The notes under the pieces: model-generated
What the model was told of the DNA's origin: nothing
What the model saw: only the letters and a program-made list of their open reading frames with translations
Databases searched by the model: none
In this document: positions 43,605 to 51,975 of the stretch, in pieces
Layout of the letters: each line of letters opens with the position of its first letter
Position numbering within the stretch: position 1 is the stretch's first letter
Position numbers and translations under genes: made by a program
From: Mycobacterium paraffinicum
GTDB taxonomy: Bacteria; Actinomycetota; Actinomycetes; Mycobacteriales; Mycobacteriaceae
NCBI RefSeq assembly: GCF_001907675.1
Contig: NZ_MPNT01000015.1
Coordinates: 81,564 to 145,563, forward strand
Length of the DNA: 64,000 nucleotides
Direction: 5' to 3'

Positions 43605-44692
43605 ACCAATCCCAAGATGCGTGAAGCGATGATGTTCTTCTGTATCTGTGATGTCCCGCCCATTACGCTCTGCGCTCGGCTGTACAGGTAGGCGCTGAGC
43701 AGGTCCGGATCCCGGGTCCCGGTGACCGCCAGTGCGGCGTGGCCGACGGACTGCTCGACCCAGGTCATCAGCAGCTTGTCCAGCGACCCCTCGGGTCCGT
43801 GTGAGACGCCGTCAAGCTGTTCGGACAGCCGCCGCCGCACGTGATGCGTCAGCATCTCCGACTGGACCGCGGCCCATGCGAGCTCCTCGGACACCGGACC
43901 GTCGGTGCGCGCGTACAGGCTTCGCACCAGCTTGCCGTAGCGGGCGGCGTATCCGAGGGTCGAGGGTTCGCGCTCGTGGCCGACGACGGTCATGGCCACC
44001 GCCCAGCCGTCACCAGGGGCACCGACCATCCGATCGGCGGGTATCTTCGCGTCGTCGAAGAACACCTGGCCGAATTCGTTTGTCACACCGTTGATCATGC
44101 GCAGCGGGCACTGTTGCACGCCGGGCTGTTTCATCTCCAGCACGAACGCCGACAGGCCGCGGTGGCGTTTGGCCTCCGGGTCGGTGCGCGCCAGCAGCAG
44201 GCACCAGTCCGCGACGTCGGAATAGCTGGTCCAGATCTTGTGCCCGTTCACCACGTAGGTGTCGCCCTCAAGGCGAGCGGTGGTGGTCAGCGATGCCAGG
44301 TCCGAGCCGGCACCGGGCTCGCTGAAGCCCTGGCACCATCGCTCGGTGCCGTTGATGATGCCGGGCAGGAAACGTTGGCGGACCGCGTCATTCGCGTGCC
44401 GGCCGATCCCGTAGATCAGGTAGCCGACGCTGGGGCGCGGCGGGGTGCCGGCCCGGGCCAGTTCCTCGTCGACGATGACGTCATAGACGGGCGGCAGTTC
44501 CCGTCCGCCGTATTCGCGGGGGAACGACAGCCCAAAGAAGCCCTCTCGGTATAGGGCCTGGTGCCATTCGGCCTGACGGGCCCAGTATTCGTCGCCCGAC
44601 CCGGAGAACTCTTTCGCGTGCACGGAAAGCCAAGAACGGAGGCGCTCCCGGAAGGCGGCTTCGTCCGGTGAGTCACGAAAGTCCAAGATCAA
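43598..44692 (-). CDS. Acyl-CoA dehydrogenase (FadE-type), large partner
   Basis: 364 aa. QGFSEPGAGSDLASLTTTARLEG, NGHKIWTSYSDVADWCLLLAR and VMGGTSQIQKNIIASRILGLVE are FadE signatures. The last codons and TGA lie within the final copy of the 54-bp repeat. It overlaps the next FadE gene by 20 bp, which indicates an alpha2-beta2 FadE pair like those acting on steroid side chains. Driven from the operator-bearing promoter upstream of the acyl-CoA synthetase. Confidence 0.9.
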   Translation of the reverse strand: MILDFRDSPDEAAFRERLRSWLSVHAKEFSGSGDEYWARQAEWHQALYREGFFGLSFPREYGGRELPPVYDVIVDEELARAGTPPRPSVGYLIYGIGRHANDAVRQRFLPGIINGTERWCQGFSEPGAGSDLASLTTTARLEGDTYVVNGHKIWTSYSDVADWCLLLARTDPEAKRHRGLSAFVLEMKQPGVQQCPLRMINGVTNEFGQVFFDDAKIPADRMVGAPGDGWAVAMTVVGHEREPSTLGYAARYGKLVRSLYARTDGPVSEELAWAAVQSEMLTHHVRRRLSEQLDGVSHGPEGSLDKLLMTWVEQSVGHAALAVTGTRDPDLLSAYLYSRAQSVMGGTSQIQKNIIASRILGLVE

Positions 44693-45578
44693 TCTCCTTC
44701 AACGCGACGGGCCACAGTTCCGTCGAGAGCAGGGCGCGTCGCAGGTAGACGTGCACCACGCAGTCCCAGGTGTTGCCGATACCGCCGTGCACCTGAATGG
44801 CTGTCTCACAGACGGTTCGGGCGGCTCGCGCGCAGTAGACCTTCGCGACCTGGGCGGCACGGATGGCGTCGGCGGGCGGTAGCTCGTCGACCGCCCACGC
44901 GGCATGCCGCGACACGCTGATCGAACCCTCAATCAGCGCAAGGCTTTCCGCAAGCAGGTGGGCGATCGCCTGGTAGGACCCGATCGGCTTGCCGTACTGT
45001 TCCCGGATCTTGGCGTAGTCGCAGGCGACGGCGTGCGCACCGCGGGCGATCCCGACCAGGTCCGCCGTCGTGGTGACCAGCGCGAGCGCCCGCCACTGCG
45101 CGGCGATGTCGGCGGATACTTCGCCCAGTGGCACCGATGTTTCCGCGATCGTCGCGTCGGCCCGGGTCAGGTCCGCGCCGTCGGTCAGGTCCCCTACGTC
45201 GGCGGCGAGGACCCCACCGCCGGCAAGGCTGAGGGCCCGCTGGGCGCCACGCGCGTCGATCGCGCGACCGTCCACCGCGATGGTCGCGCCCGCGCCATCG
45301 GCGCCGACGTGGCGGGTCAGATCGTCGGCGAGCACCGGGCCGAGAAACGGCGCGTCGATCAGCCGTCGTCCGAATTCCTCGGCGACGATGGCCACTTCGA
45401 CGCCGGACGCCCCGTCGGACCGCAGCGACCGCCAGCCCGTTCCCGCGAGTTGCTTGTCCAGACGCACAATCCGGCTTTGGTCGTCGAGGTCCTGCACCGC
45501 CGACGGCCCCAGGTCGTCGGCCAGCTTGGCGGCGGCGTCGCGCAATTGCTGTTGTTCAGCTGTCAGACGTACATCCAT
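44673..45578 (-). CDS. Acyl-CoA dehydrogenase-like small partner
   Basis: 301 aa, short FadE starting MDVRLTAEQQQLRDAAAKLADDLG. The middle domain is reduced; the C-terminus keeps AKIREQYGKPIGSYQAIAHLLAESLALIEG and AIQVHGGIGNTWDCVVHVYLRRALL. It overlaps the synthetase gene by 23 bp and the large FadE by 20 bp, strong evidence for stoichiometric production of a heteromeric dehydrogenase. Confidence 0.88.
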   Translation of the reverse strand: MDVRLTAEQQQLRDAAAKLADDLGPSAVQDLDDQSRIVRLDKQLAGTGWRSLRSDGASGVEVAIVAEEFGRRLIDAPFLGPVLADDLTRHVGADGAGATIAVDGRAIDARGAQRALSLAGGGVLAADVGDLTDGADLTRADATIAETSVPLGEVSADIAAQWRALALVTTTADLVGIARGAHAVACDYAKIREQYGKPIGSYQAIAHLLAESLALIEGSISVSRHAAWAVDELPPADAIRAAQVAKVYCARAARTVCETAIQVHGGIGNTWDCVVHVYLRRALLSTELWPVALKEIDLGLS

Positions 45579-46959
45579 AGCGCTCCTTCAGCACTCGCCG
45601 CAGTACCTTGCCCGACGCCAGGCGGGGGATGTCGGGCACGAACACGACCCGGCTCAGGTGTTTGTAGGAAGCCAGCCGCTGACCGACCCGGGCGGTGAGC
45701 TCGCCGGCCTCCACGGGTGCGCACGTCGCGACCGCGGCGACCACCGCCTCCCCGTTGATCCCGTCGGGCACGCCGAATACCGCGCAGTCCTTCACGGCAG
45801 GATGGCCGTGTAGCACCGTCTCGATTTCGGCGGGCGCCACCTGAAACCCGCGCACCTTGATCATCTCTTTGAGGCGGTCGGTGATCCGCAACCAACCGCC
45901 GCCGTCGAGCCAGCCGACGTCACCGGTCCGGTACCAGCCGTCGTGAATCACCTCGCTGGTTGCGTCGGCCGGCAGGTAACCCGCCATCAGCGACGAGGAT
46001 CGGGCCTGTATCTCGCCGACCTCACCGTGGCGGACCGGCTCCCCGGTCTCGAGCGAGACCACCCGCACGTCCACTCCCGGCACCGGGCGTCCAACGGAGT
46101 CCAACCGGGCACCCTCGATCGGATTGCAGGCGATCACAGGCAGTTCCGTGGTCCCGTACGCCGGCACCCACCCGATGCCGGTGCGCCGGGTCACGGTTTC
46201 CGCGACGTCGGCACTGACCGGCGTCGCCCCCCACATGATGTAGCGCAGCGAGGACAGGTCGTAGGACTCGAGCCGGGGATGCGCGGCGATGGCCAGCGCG
46301 ATCGGCGCGACCGCCATTTCCACTGTGATTCGGTCACTTTCGATGTGGTGCAGCACCCGCTCGATGTCGAACCGGGGATGCAGCCGCACGCAGGCGCGGG
46401 TGCGCAGCGCCGTGAGGATGTTGAGCAGCCCGAGGATGTGCGACGGCGGCGTGGCGATTTGAATCCGGTCGCTACCCGTGAGTTGCAGCGCCCCGCGCCA
46501 GTGCCGTACGGCCTCGTCCAGCGCCGCATGGGTGTGCCGGACCGCCTTCGGCAACCCGGTGGTGCCGGAACTGAACACCAAAACGGCGTCGGATTGGGGC
46601 GGGGGCACCGCGGCGATCGGCTCCCCGGCTGTGACCGGCTCGTCGAGGTGCAGCATCGGCATGGCGCCGGCCAGTACGGGGTGGTCCCCGACAGCGTAGG
46701 CGGGTTCGGTCAAGGCGAGCGCGTGGTCGACCTCGGCACGCTTCCATGCCGGGCTGATCAGCACCGCCGCGGCCGCCAGCCGCCAGATTGCGAGGACGAC
46801 GGCGACGAATTCCGGTCGATTGGACGCCATGACCGCGACGCGCTGACCTGCCGCGACACCGTTCCTGGTCAGAATCGCGGCCCAGCCGGCGGCCAGCGCA
46901 TCGAGCTGAGGCAGGCTGAACCGCCGTTCCTCGAACACGACCGCGGCCGGCTCGGTCAC
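45556..46959 (-). CDS. Acyl-CoA synthetase (AMP-forming, FadD-type)
   Basis: 467 aa from GTG 46959, with GGAAGG upstream. ANL motifs: VLVFSSGTTGLPKAVRHTH (P-loop), PAYGTTELP, GWYRTGDVGWLDGGGWLRITDRLKEMIKVRGFQVAPAEIE and LASGKVLRRVLK with the catalytic Lys. It is somewhat short (usual about 500 aa), with a trimmed N-terminus. It activates the pathway carboxylate as acyl-AMP, then acyl-CoA. First gene of the operon fadD-fadE-fadE-ECH; the promoter carries the dyad 47030-47044, shared with the divergent ferredoxin. Confidence 0.9.
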   Translation of the reverse strand: MTEPAAVVFEERRFSLPQLDALAAGWAAILTRNGVAAGQRVAVMASNRPEFVAVVLAIWRLAAAAVLISPAWKRAEVDHALALTEPAYAVGDHPVLAGAMPMLHLDEPVTAGEPIAAVPPPQSDAVLVFSSGTTGLPKAVRHTHAALDEAVRHWRGALQLTGSDRIQIATPPSHILGLLNILTALRTRACVRLHPRFDIERVLHHIESDRITVEMAVAPIALAIAAHPRLESYDLSSLRYIMWGATPVSADVAETVTRRTGIGWVPAYGTTELPVIACNPIEGARLDSVGRPVPGVDVRVVSLETGEPVRHGEVGEIQARSSSLMAGYLPADATSEVIHDGWYRTGDVGWLDGGGWLRITDRLKEMIKVRGFQVAPAEIETVLHGHPAVKDCAVFGVPDGINGEAVVAAVATCAPVEAGELTARVGQRLASYKHLSRVVFVPDIPRLASGKVLRRVLKERYGCTSDS

Positions 46960-47029
46960 GTCCCGTCCTTCCCTGACAGGCCGGGCTGACCCGACATCCC
47001 GACAGCTTGAGAAGATCCTATCGCTCTGT

Positions 47030-47044
47030 GAGAATAGTATTCTC
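47030..47044. promoter_or_regulatory. Operator-like dyad GAGAAT-AGT-ATTCTC
   Basis: Identical to the site at 9350-9364. It sits between divergent acyl-CoA synthetase (start 46959) and ferredoxin (start 47083) genes, so one repressor could control both. Confidence 0.8.
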
Positions 47045-47082
47045 TGCAGTGAAGAATGCAAGTACGGGAGGGGGCGGTCGAG

Positions 47083-47418
47083 GTGACAGTCACCCGAAAC
47101 ATCGAGGAGACCCCGCGGGTGACAAATCCGTCAAACGGCTCCGGCGCGGGCACGGTGACCATCCACATGGACCGCAAGAAGGTCTCGGTGCCGCTGGTCC
47201 CCGGCGAGACGCTCTTGCAGAGCGCCCGGCGGGCCGGCCTGGAACCGCCGTTCAGTTGCGAGGCGGGTAACTGCGGCACGTGCATGGCCAAGCTGGAAGA
47301 GGGCCACGCGACCATGCGGGTCAACGACGCTCTCGACGATGACGAGGTCGCCGAGGGCTACATTTTGACCTGCCAGGGCGTGCCGGACACGGATTCGGTC
47401 ACAGTGCGCTACGAGTAG
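47083..47418 (+). CDS. Plant-type 2Fe-2S ferredoxin
   Basis: 111 aa from GTG 47083, chosen because GGGAGGGGGC lies about 10 nt upstream; ATG 47056 is an alternative. The 2Fe-2S ligands are C59, C64, C67 (CEAGNCGTC) and C97. There is no reductase domain. The shared dyad links it to the same regulon as the Rieske oxygenase at 2511-3797, for which it may be the electron donor 43 kb away; this pairing is inferred. Confidence 0.9.
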   Translation: MTVTRNIEETPRVTNPSNGSGAGTVTIHMDRKKVSVPLVPGETLLQSARRAGLEPPFSCEAGNCGTCMAKLEEGHATMRVNDALDDDEVAEGYILTCQGVPDTDSVTVRYE

Positions 47419-47441
47419 CGGCCCGAAGAGAGGTGGCGACG

Positions 47442-47756
47442 ATGGCCAAGGGAATCATGTACGTCGAGAGTCGGCCCAGTTCCCCCGAACGCGAACAGGA
47501 ATACAACACCTGGTACGACGAAGTGCACATACCCCAATTGCTGACGCTCGACGGTATCGTCGCGGCACGCAGGCTGCGCCCGGTTGACGGGCAGGGCCCC
47601 TATGTCGCCATCTACGAACTCGAAGGCGACGATCTGCAGGCCATTTTGGACAACATGACGGCCAACGCCAGACAGCTGCACATGTCCGATGCGTTGCTGT
47701 TGGATCCCGCGCCTGTCCCCCGATTGCTCGAGACGACGAGCGAGCGAAGCCGCTGA
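47442..47756 (+). CDS. EthD-like dimeric alpha/beta-barrel protein
   Basis: 104 aa. KGIMYVESRPSSPEREQEYNTWYDEVHIPQLLTLDGIVAARRLRPV has the N-terminal strand and the WYDEVHIP motif of EthD/ferredoxin-like barrel proteins, and GPYVAIYELEGDD the second strand. ATG 47442 has GAGAGG upstream; GTG 47433 is possible. It follows the ferredoxin by 23 nt. EthD-type proteins often accompany oxygenases as accessory or isomerase components. Confidence 0.72.
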   Translation: MAKGIMYVESRPSSPEREQEYNTWYDEVHIPQLLTLDGIVAARRLRPVDGQGPYVAIYELEGDDLQAILDNMTANARQLHMSDALLLDPAPVPRLLETTSERSR

Positions 47757-47936
47757 GTGTGGTCGAGCAACGCCTGCCGGTTCTTCAGCTGGGACCCATT
47801 CGCGCGGACACCGCGCGAGCGGGCGACGGTGAAAGCCCTGCGCGCCAACGCCGATGACGTCGACGTGTCGATCCGCTCACGCGCCGAATGGGCGCGGCTG
47901 TATCGGGAGAGGCAGGCTGCCGTAGCGGGTCGGTGA
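47757..47936 (+). pseudogene. 3' remnant of an amidohydrolase gene
   Basis: Directly after the EthD-like stop (TGAGTG) the frame reads WSSNACRFFSWDPFARTPRE, continues RATVKALRANADDVDVSIRS, then AEWARLY and stops. This matches the C-terminal tail of the ACMSD-like amidohydrolases; compare ENAMRWYSFDPFTHIAREQA in the gene at 233-1531. About 85% of the gene is missing, so it is a deletion scar rather than a functional gene. Confidence 0.65.
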
Positions 47937-47940
47937 CGCC

Positions 47941-47990
47941 GAGTGTGCGGCCAGCCGCTCGGTCGAGCCCGAGTGTGCGGCCAGCCGCTC
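47941..47990. repeat. 20-bp direct repeat, two copies
   Basis: GAGTGTGCGGCCAGCCGCTC occurs at 47941-47960 and again at 47971-47990, a 30-bp period, in the short gap between the amidohydrolase remnant and the SDR stop. It may have taken part in the deletion that left the remnant. Confidence 0.85.
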
Positions 47991-48882
47991 ACTCACCGAA
48001 GTAATGGCCGGCTTCCAGATCCTCCAGCAGTCCGGGACCCTCGGGCTGCCACTCCAGCACTTTGCGCGTCAGGGCGCTCGACGTCGGGTTGTCCAGCGCT
48101 GCGAAGAGGGCGAGAAAGCCGAAATGACCGGCTTCTTCCGCCGGAATGCTCACCGCCGGCACACCCAGGTGGCGGCCGATGACGGCGGCGATGTCCCGGA
48201 ACGGCACCCCTTCGTCGGCAACCCCGTGCAAACGCGTTCCCGCGGGCGCCTTTTCGAGCGCCAGGCGGTACAGGTGCGCCGCGTCCAGCGTATGCACAGC
48301 CGGCCAGCGGTTCGCGCCGTCACCGAGGTAGGCGGAGACGCCCGTCGAGCGGGCGGTGCTGACCAGATGCGACGTGAAACCGTGGTGATCCAGGTTGCTG
48401 TGCACCAAGGGTGACAGCCGGATGACCGACGACCGCACGCCGCGTTCGGCCAGCGCGATCACGGCGTTCTCCGAGTCGACCCGCGGCCCGCCGGGCACCG
48501 TGTCGTGCTCGGTTGCGAGTCCGCCCTGACCCAACAGCGAGAGCAGGAGGGTCCCCGAGGTGCTGACGAAGGGCCGTCCGGAGCCAACCAGCGCCTCCCC
48601 GATGGCCTCGACCGCGCGCAAATCCGACTCGGCCGCGGCCACGAAGTTGTCGAAGTCGTGTTTGAAAGCCAGGTGGATAACACCATCGGACGCCGCGGCG
48701 GCGGACTGCAAACCGTCGAGGTCGTCGAGGTCGCCTCGGTGCGCCCTCACGCCCTTCGCCGCCAGCGCGGCGGCCGATTCGTCGGAGCGGGCCAGGCCGC
48801 TGACGTGATGCCCCGCCTGCACGAGCTCGTCGACGACGGCCGAACCGATGTGTCCGCTCGCGCCCGTGACAAAGACATGCAT
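47989..48882 (-). CDS. Extended SDR / NAD-dependent epimerase-like protein
   Basis: 297 aa from ATG 48882, with AAAGGGAA upstream. VFVTGASGHIGSAVVDELVQAGHHVSGLARSDESAAAL is the NAD(P)-binding start; DGVIHLAFKHDFDNF and the later ALEKAPAGTRLHGVADEGVPFRDIAAVIGRHLGVP are typical of SDR_a5/WcaG-type reductases. No clear YxxxK is seen. Divergent from the LysR regulator, a probable target. Confidence 0.83.
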   Translation of the reverse strand: MHVFVTGASGHIGSAVVDELVQAGHHVSGLARSDESAAALAAKGVRAHRGDLDDLDGLQSAAAASDGVIHLAFKHDFDNFVAAAESDLRAVEAIGEALVGSGRPFVSTSGTLLLSLLGQGGLATEHDTVPGGPRVDSENAVIALAERGVRSSVIRLSPLVHSNLDHHGFTSHLVSTARSTGVSAYLGDGANRWPAVHTLDAAHLYRLALEKAPAGTRLHGVADEGVPFRDIAAVIGRHLGVPAVSIPAEEAGHFGFLALFAALDNPTSSALTRKVLEWQPEGPGLLEDLEAGHYFGE

Positions 48883-49033
48883 GAAATTCCCTTTCGCCGT
48901 TCGGTCTTCGCGCTTCCAGTCAATGACCCTGACGGGCCGACTGTCCAAGACCCATTTCATATGTGGCGATACCGAATCGACATCACCGCATGTCACCGCA
49001 GGCTTAGACGCGAGGAACGGTTGCGCCCGCCGT

Positions 49034-49039
49034 TACACT
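49034..49039 (+). promoter_or_regulatory. Candidate -10 element for a leaderless LysR transcript
   Basis: TACACT (TANNNT type) ends 6 nt before ATG 49046, so transcription would begin at or very near the start codon. No Shine-Dalgarno sequence is visible. Leaderless mRNAs are common in mycobacteria. Confidence 0.5.
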
Positions 49040-49045
49040 TCCCGC

Positions 49046-49948
49046 ATGACCAATTCGGTATTGCCGGTGATCGACCTCGATCTGCGGTTGGTCGGATACT
49101 TCGTCGTGGTGGCCGAACACCGGCACTTCGGCCGCGCCGCAACCGCGCTGCGCGTCGCGCAGCCGTCACTGAGCCGGCAGATTCGCCGGCTCGAGCAACA
49201 ACTGGGCGCTCGACTGCTGGATCGCACGCCGCAAGGCACCCGGTTGACGGAAGCCGGGGAGGTGTTCCTGCCGCGGGCCAAGGCCCTGCTGCGCTCGGCC
49301 ACGCAAGCCGCCGCCCAGGCCCGCGCCGCCGCCCAGCCCAGCCGGATTGCGATCGGATACACGACCGGGATGATCGTCACCCCCGCCGTGCGCGAGATGC
49401 GCCGCGAGCATCCCGATGCCGAAGTGCAAGTCTCGCATCTGGATTGGGGCCAGGCCCTGGACGCGTTGCTCGGACATCGGGTGGACGCGGTGGTGACCCG
49501 GCTACCGTTCCCGACCGACGGCCTGCACGTGACCATCCTGTACGACGAGCCCCGGGTGCTGGCCGTGTCGGTCGACCACCGCCTCGCGGACCGAGATTTC
49601 GTCACCCTGGACGACATCGCCGACGAGCCGATGCCCCGACTCCGTGACTCCGACCCGGCGTGGAGTGCCTTCTGGCGCATCGATCCCCGCCCCGACGGTC
49701 GCCGCGCGCCCGATGGACCGTTCATCGACGCGCTCGAGGACAAGTTCGAAGTCATCGCCTCCGGGCAGGCGGTAGCCATCACCGCCGGGTTCCGCAGCAG
49801 CGCCCTGCGGCCCGACATCACCACCGTCCCTCTGCAAGGCGTCGAGCCCTGTCACGTGGTGTTGGCGACCCGCGCCGGGGACCGCAGCCGGTTGGTGGCG
49901 GCCTTCCGCAAGCTCGCCGAGGCGCACCTCAGGGGTCCGGTGTCCTGA
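49046..49948 (+). CDS. LysR-family transcriptional regulator
   Basis: 300 aa from ATG 49046. N-terminal HTH: DLRLVGYFVVVAEHRHFGRAATALRVAQPSLSRQIRRLEQQLGARLLDRTPQGTRLTEAG. The substrate-binding domain follows (RIAIGYTTGMIVTPAVREMRREHPDAEV). Divergent from the SDR at 47989-48882 across about 160 bp, the usual LysR layout. Convergent with the CoA-transferase at 49982. Confidence 0.92.
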   Translation: MTNSVLPVIDLDLRLVGYFVVVAEHRHFGRAATALRVAQPSLSRQIRRLEQQLGARLLDRTPQGTRLTEAGEVFLPRAKALLRSATQAAAQARAAAQPSRIAIGYTTGMIVTPAVREMRREHPDAEVQVSHLDWGQALDALLGHRVDAVVTRLPFPTDGLHVTILYDEPRVLAVSVDHRLADRDFVTLDDIADEPMPRLRDSDPAWSAFWRIDPRPDGRRAPDGPFIDALEDKFEVIASGQAVAITAGFRSSALRPDITTVPLQGVEPCHVVLATRAGDRSRLVAAFRKLAEAHLRGPVS

Positions 49949-49981
49949 CGCCGAATGTGAAACGTTCGCGGGTGGTGGGCT

Positions 49982-51022
49982 CTAGACCTCCGGTAACTCT
50001 GGCGGCGGCCGGTATTCGGGGTCGTAGCCGGAGACGTGGATCGGGCTACCCACGAGCCGGAAATCGCCGGCGGTGACAACGGCTTCCGGCGTCGCTTCGA
50101 GCGCTTCGGGCAGCGTCCGGACGGCGGCCGCCGGCACTGAAAGCGGACGCAGCCGGCTTTCCCACCCGGCGGCGGTGTCGGTCGCCAGCATCGCCGTGAC
50201 GACGGCCAGCACCTCGTCGCGGCGCGACACCCGTTCGGCCATCGTCTCGAACCCACCGATGCCCGCCTCGGTGGCGAACGATTTCCAGAAGCCGTCGTGC
50301 GTGATGAACAGCGCCAGATACCCCTCGGCGGTCGGAAACAGCTGAGCCGGAACGTAGTACGAGTGAGCGCCATACGGGCGCCGCTGCGGCTCCACACCGT
50401 CATTGAGGTAGGCCGACGCGTGATAATTCAGCTGTGACAGCATCACGTCGCGCAGCGATACGTCGACTTGTCCTCCCGTCCCGGAGATGATCTTGGCCAA
50501 CAGCCCCAGCGCCGCGGTCATCCCGGTGGAGTTGTCGGCCGACGAGTAACCGGGCAGCGTCGGTGGGCCGTCTGGGTCGCCGGTCAGGGCGGCGGTGCCG
50601 ACGCCCGCCTGCACCACGTAATCGAAGGCCGGATCGTCACCGCCGTAGAGACCGAATCCGGTTATTGCGACGCACACGATCCGCTCGTTGTGTCGTCGCA
50701 AGCTCTCATAAGTCAGTCCCAGTCGGCGGATGGCCGACGGCTTCAAATTCACCAGCAGCGCGTGGGATTCGGCCACCAGCTCGCCAAGCCGTTGCTGTCC
50801 GGGCTCGGAGTTCAGGTCGATGCAGATGCTCGACTTATTGCGGTTGAGACTGGCGAAATAGCTGGGCCCGACACCGCGGGAGATCTCGCCGCCGCGCGGC
50901 TCCATCTTGGTGACCTCCGCGCCCAGATCGGCCAGCAGCATGGTGGCGTACGGGCCCGCCAGCATGGTGCCGACTTCGAGGATGCGTATCCCCGCCAGCG
51001 GGCCGGTGTCGCTGCCTGTCAA
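49982..51022 (-). CDS. Family III (CaiB/BaiF) CoA-transferase
   Basis: 346 aa single-domain enzyme. GIRILEVGTMLAGPYATMLLADLGAEVTKMEP, then SSICIDLNSEPGQQRLGELV, and the catalytic-type Asp in YSSADNSTGMTAALGLL. It moves CoA between carboxylates, or acts as an isomerase/racemase in related families. Last gene of the mutase operon (mutase large, B12 subunit, LLM, CoA-transferase), overlapping the LLM gene by 4 bp. It probably supplies the acyl-CoA substrate for, or accepts CoA after, the mutase step. Confidence 0.9.
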   Translation of the reverse strand: MTGSDTGPLAGIRILEVGTMLAGPYATMLLADLGAEVTKMEPRGGEISRGVGPSYFASLNRNKSSICIDLNSEPGQQRLGELVAESHALLVNLKPSAIRRLGLTYESLRRHNERIVCVAITGFGLYGGDDPAFDYVVQAGVGTAALTGDPDGPPTLPGYSSADNSTGMTAALGLLAKIISGTGGQVDVSLRDVMLSQLNYHASAYLNDGVEPQRRPYGAHSYYVPAQLFPTAEGYLALFITHDGFWKSFATEAGIGGFETMAERVSRRDEVLAVVTAMLATDTAAGWESRLRPLSVPAAAVRTLPEALEATPEAVVTAGDFRLVGSPIHVSGYDPEYRPPPELPEV

Positions 51023-51975
51023 CGCAATTCCGTTGCGAGCACTGCGATCATCTCGCGGGTCCGGCGTTTGGAGGCGACCAGCTCGTCACGGTTGTCGCCG
51101 ATGGGCAGCAGCCGCACCGACAAGTCGGTCACGCCCGCGTCGGCGAAACGCCGCATCCGGGTCAGGATCGCCTGCTCGTCGCCGGCCGCGCACAGGTCAC
51201 CGACGTCACGCGCGTCGCCGCGCTCCAGCAGACGCTGGTAGTTGGGCGACACCTCGGCCTCACCCAGGATGCGATTGGCCCGCTCCTTAGCCTCGTCGAC
51301 TTGCCCTGGCGGACAGAGGCATACCGGGATGCCGGCGACGATCCGCGGGGCGGGGCGCCCGGCATCCGCCGCGGCCTTGGTGATCTTTGGCGCGATGTGG
51401 TCTCCGATCGCCCGCTCGTCGGCCATCCACAACACGGTGCCGTCGGCGAGTTCGCCGGCCAGCTGCAGCATCACCGGCCCCAGTGCGGCCACCAGGACCG
51501 GCATCGGGACATCGGCCCCGATCGCCAGCGGATTGTGCACCGTGAACGAATCGTTCTCGACGTCAACCGGTCCCGGCCCGGCGATGGCGGCGTTGAGCAC
51601 CTGCAGGTAGTCGCGGGTGTAGGCGGCCGGCCGCTCATACGGCAAGCCGAGCATGTCTCGAATGATCCAGTGGTGCGACGGCCCGACGCCCAGCGCCAAC
51701 CGCCCGCCGGCCACGGCGTGCGTCGAAAGCGCTTGGCGGGCAAGGGCGATCGGATGCTGGGCCTGCAGCGGCACCACCGCGGTACCCAGCTCGATGCGTG
51801 AGCTGTGCGCGGCCATCAGCGACACCATGGTCAGGCAATCGAAATCGTCGGGAACCTGCGGCATCCACGCGGTGTCCAGACCCGCGGATTCCGCCCACTC
51901 GATGTCGGAGGCCAGCTTGTGCACCTTGCGGGCCATGTCGCCACGCTCGGCGCCGATCATCACTCCGACGCGCAT
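51019..51975 (-). CDS. LLM-class, probably F420-dependent, oxidoreductase
   Basis: 318 aa from ATG 51975. MRVGVMIGAERGDMARKVHKLASDIEWAESAGLDTAWMPQVPDDFDCLTMVSLMAAHSSRIELGTAVVPL is typical of mycobacterial F420-dependent LLM proteins; ALGVGPSHHWIIRDMLGLPYERP and LVAALGPVMLQLAGELADGTVLW are further family blocks. The start overlaps the B12-subunit gene by 16 bp and the end overlaps the CoA-transferase by 4 bp. It would reduce or oxidise an acyl-CoA or related intermediate with hydride via F420. Confidence 0.88.
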   Translation of the reverse strand: MRVGVMIGAERGDMARKVHKLASDIEWAESAGLDTAWMPQVPDDFDCLTMVSLMAAHSSRIELGTAVVPLQAQHPIALARQALSTHAVAGGRLALGVGPSHHWIIRDMLGLPYERPAAYTRDYLQVLNAAIAGPGPVDVENDSFTVHNPLAIGADVPMPVLVAALGPVMLQLAGELADGTVLWMADERAIGDHIAPKITKAAADAGRPAPRIVAGIPVCLCPPGQVDEAKERANRILGEAEVSPNYQRLLERGDARDVGDLCAAGDEQAILTRMRRFADAGVTDLSVRLLPIGDNRDELVASKRRTREMIAVLATELR

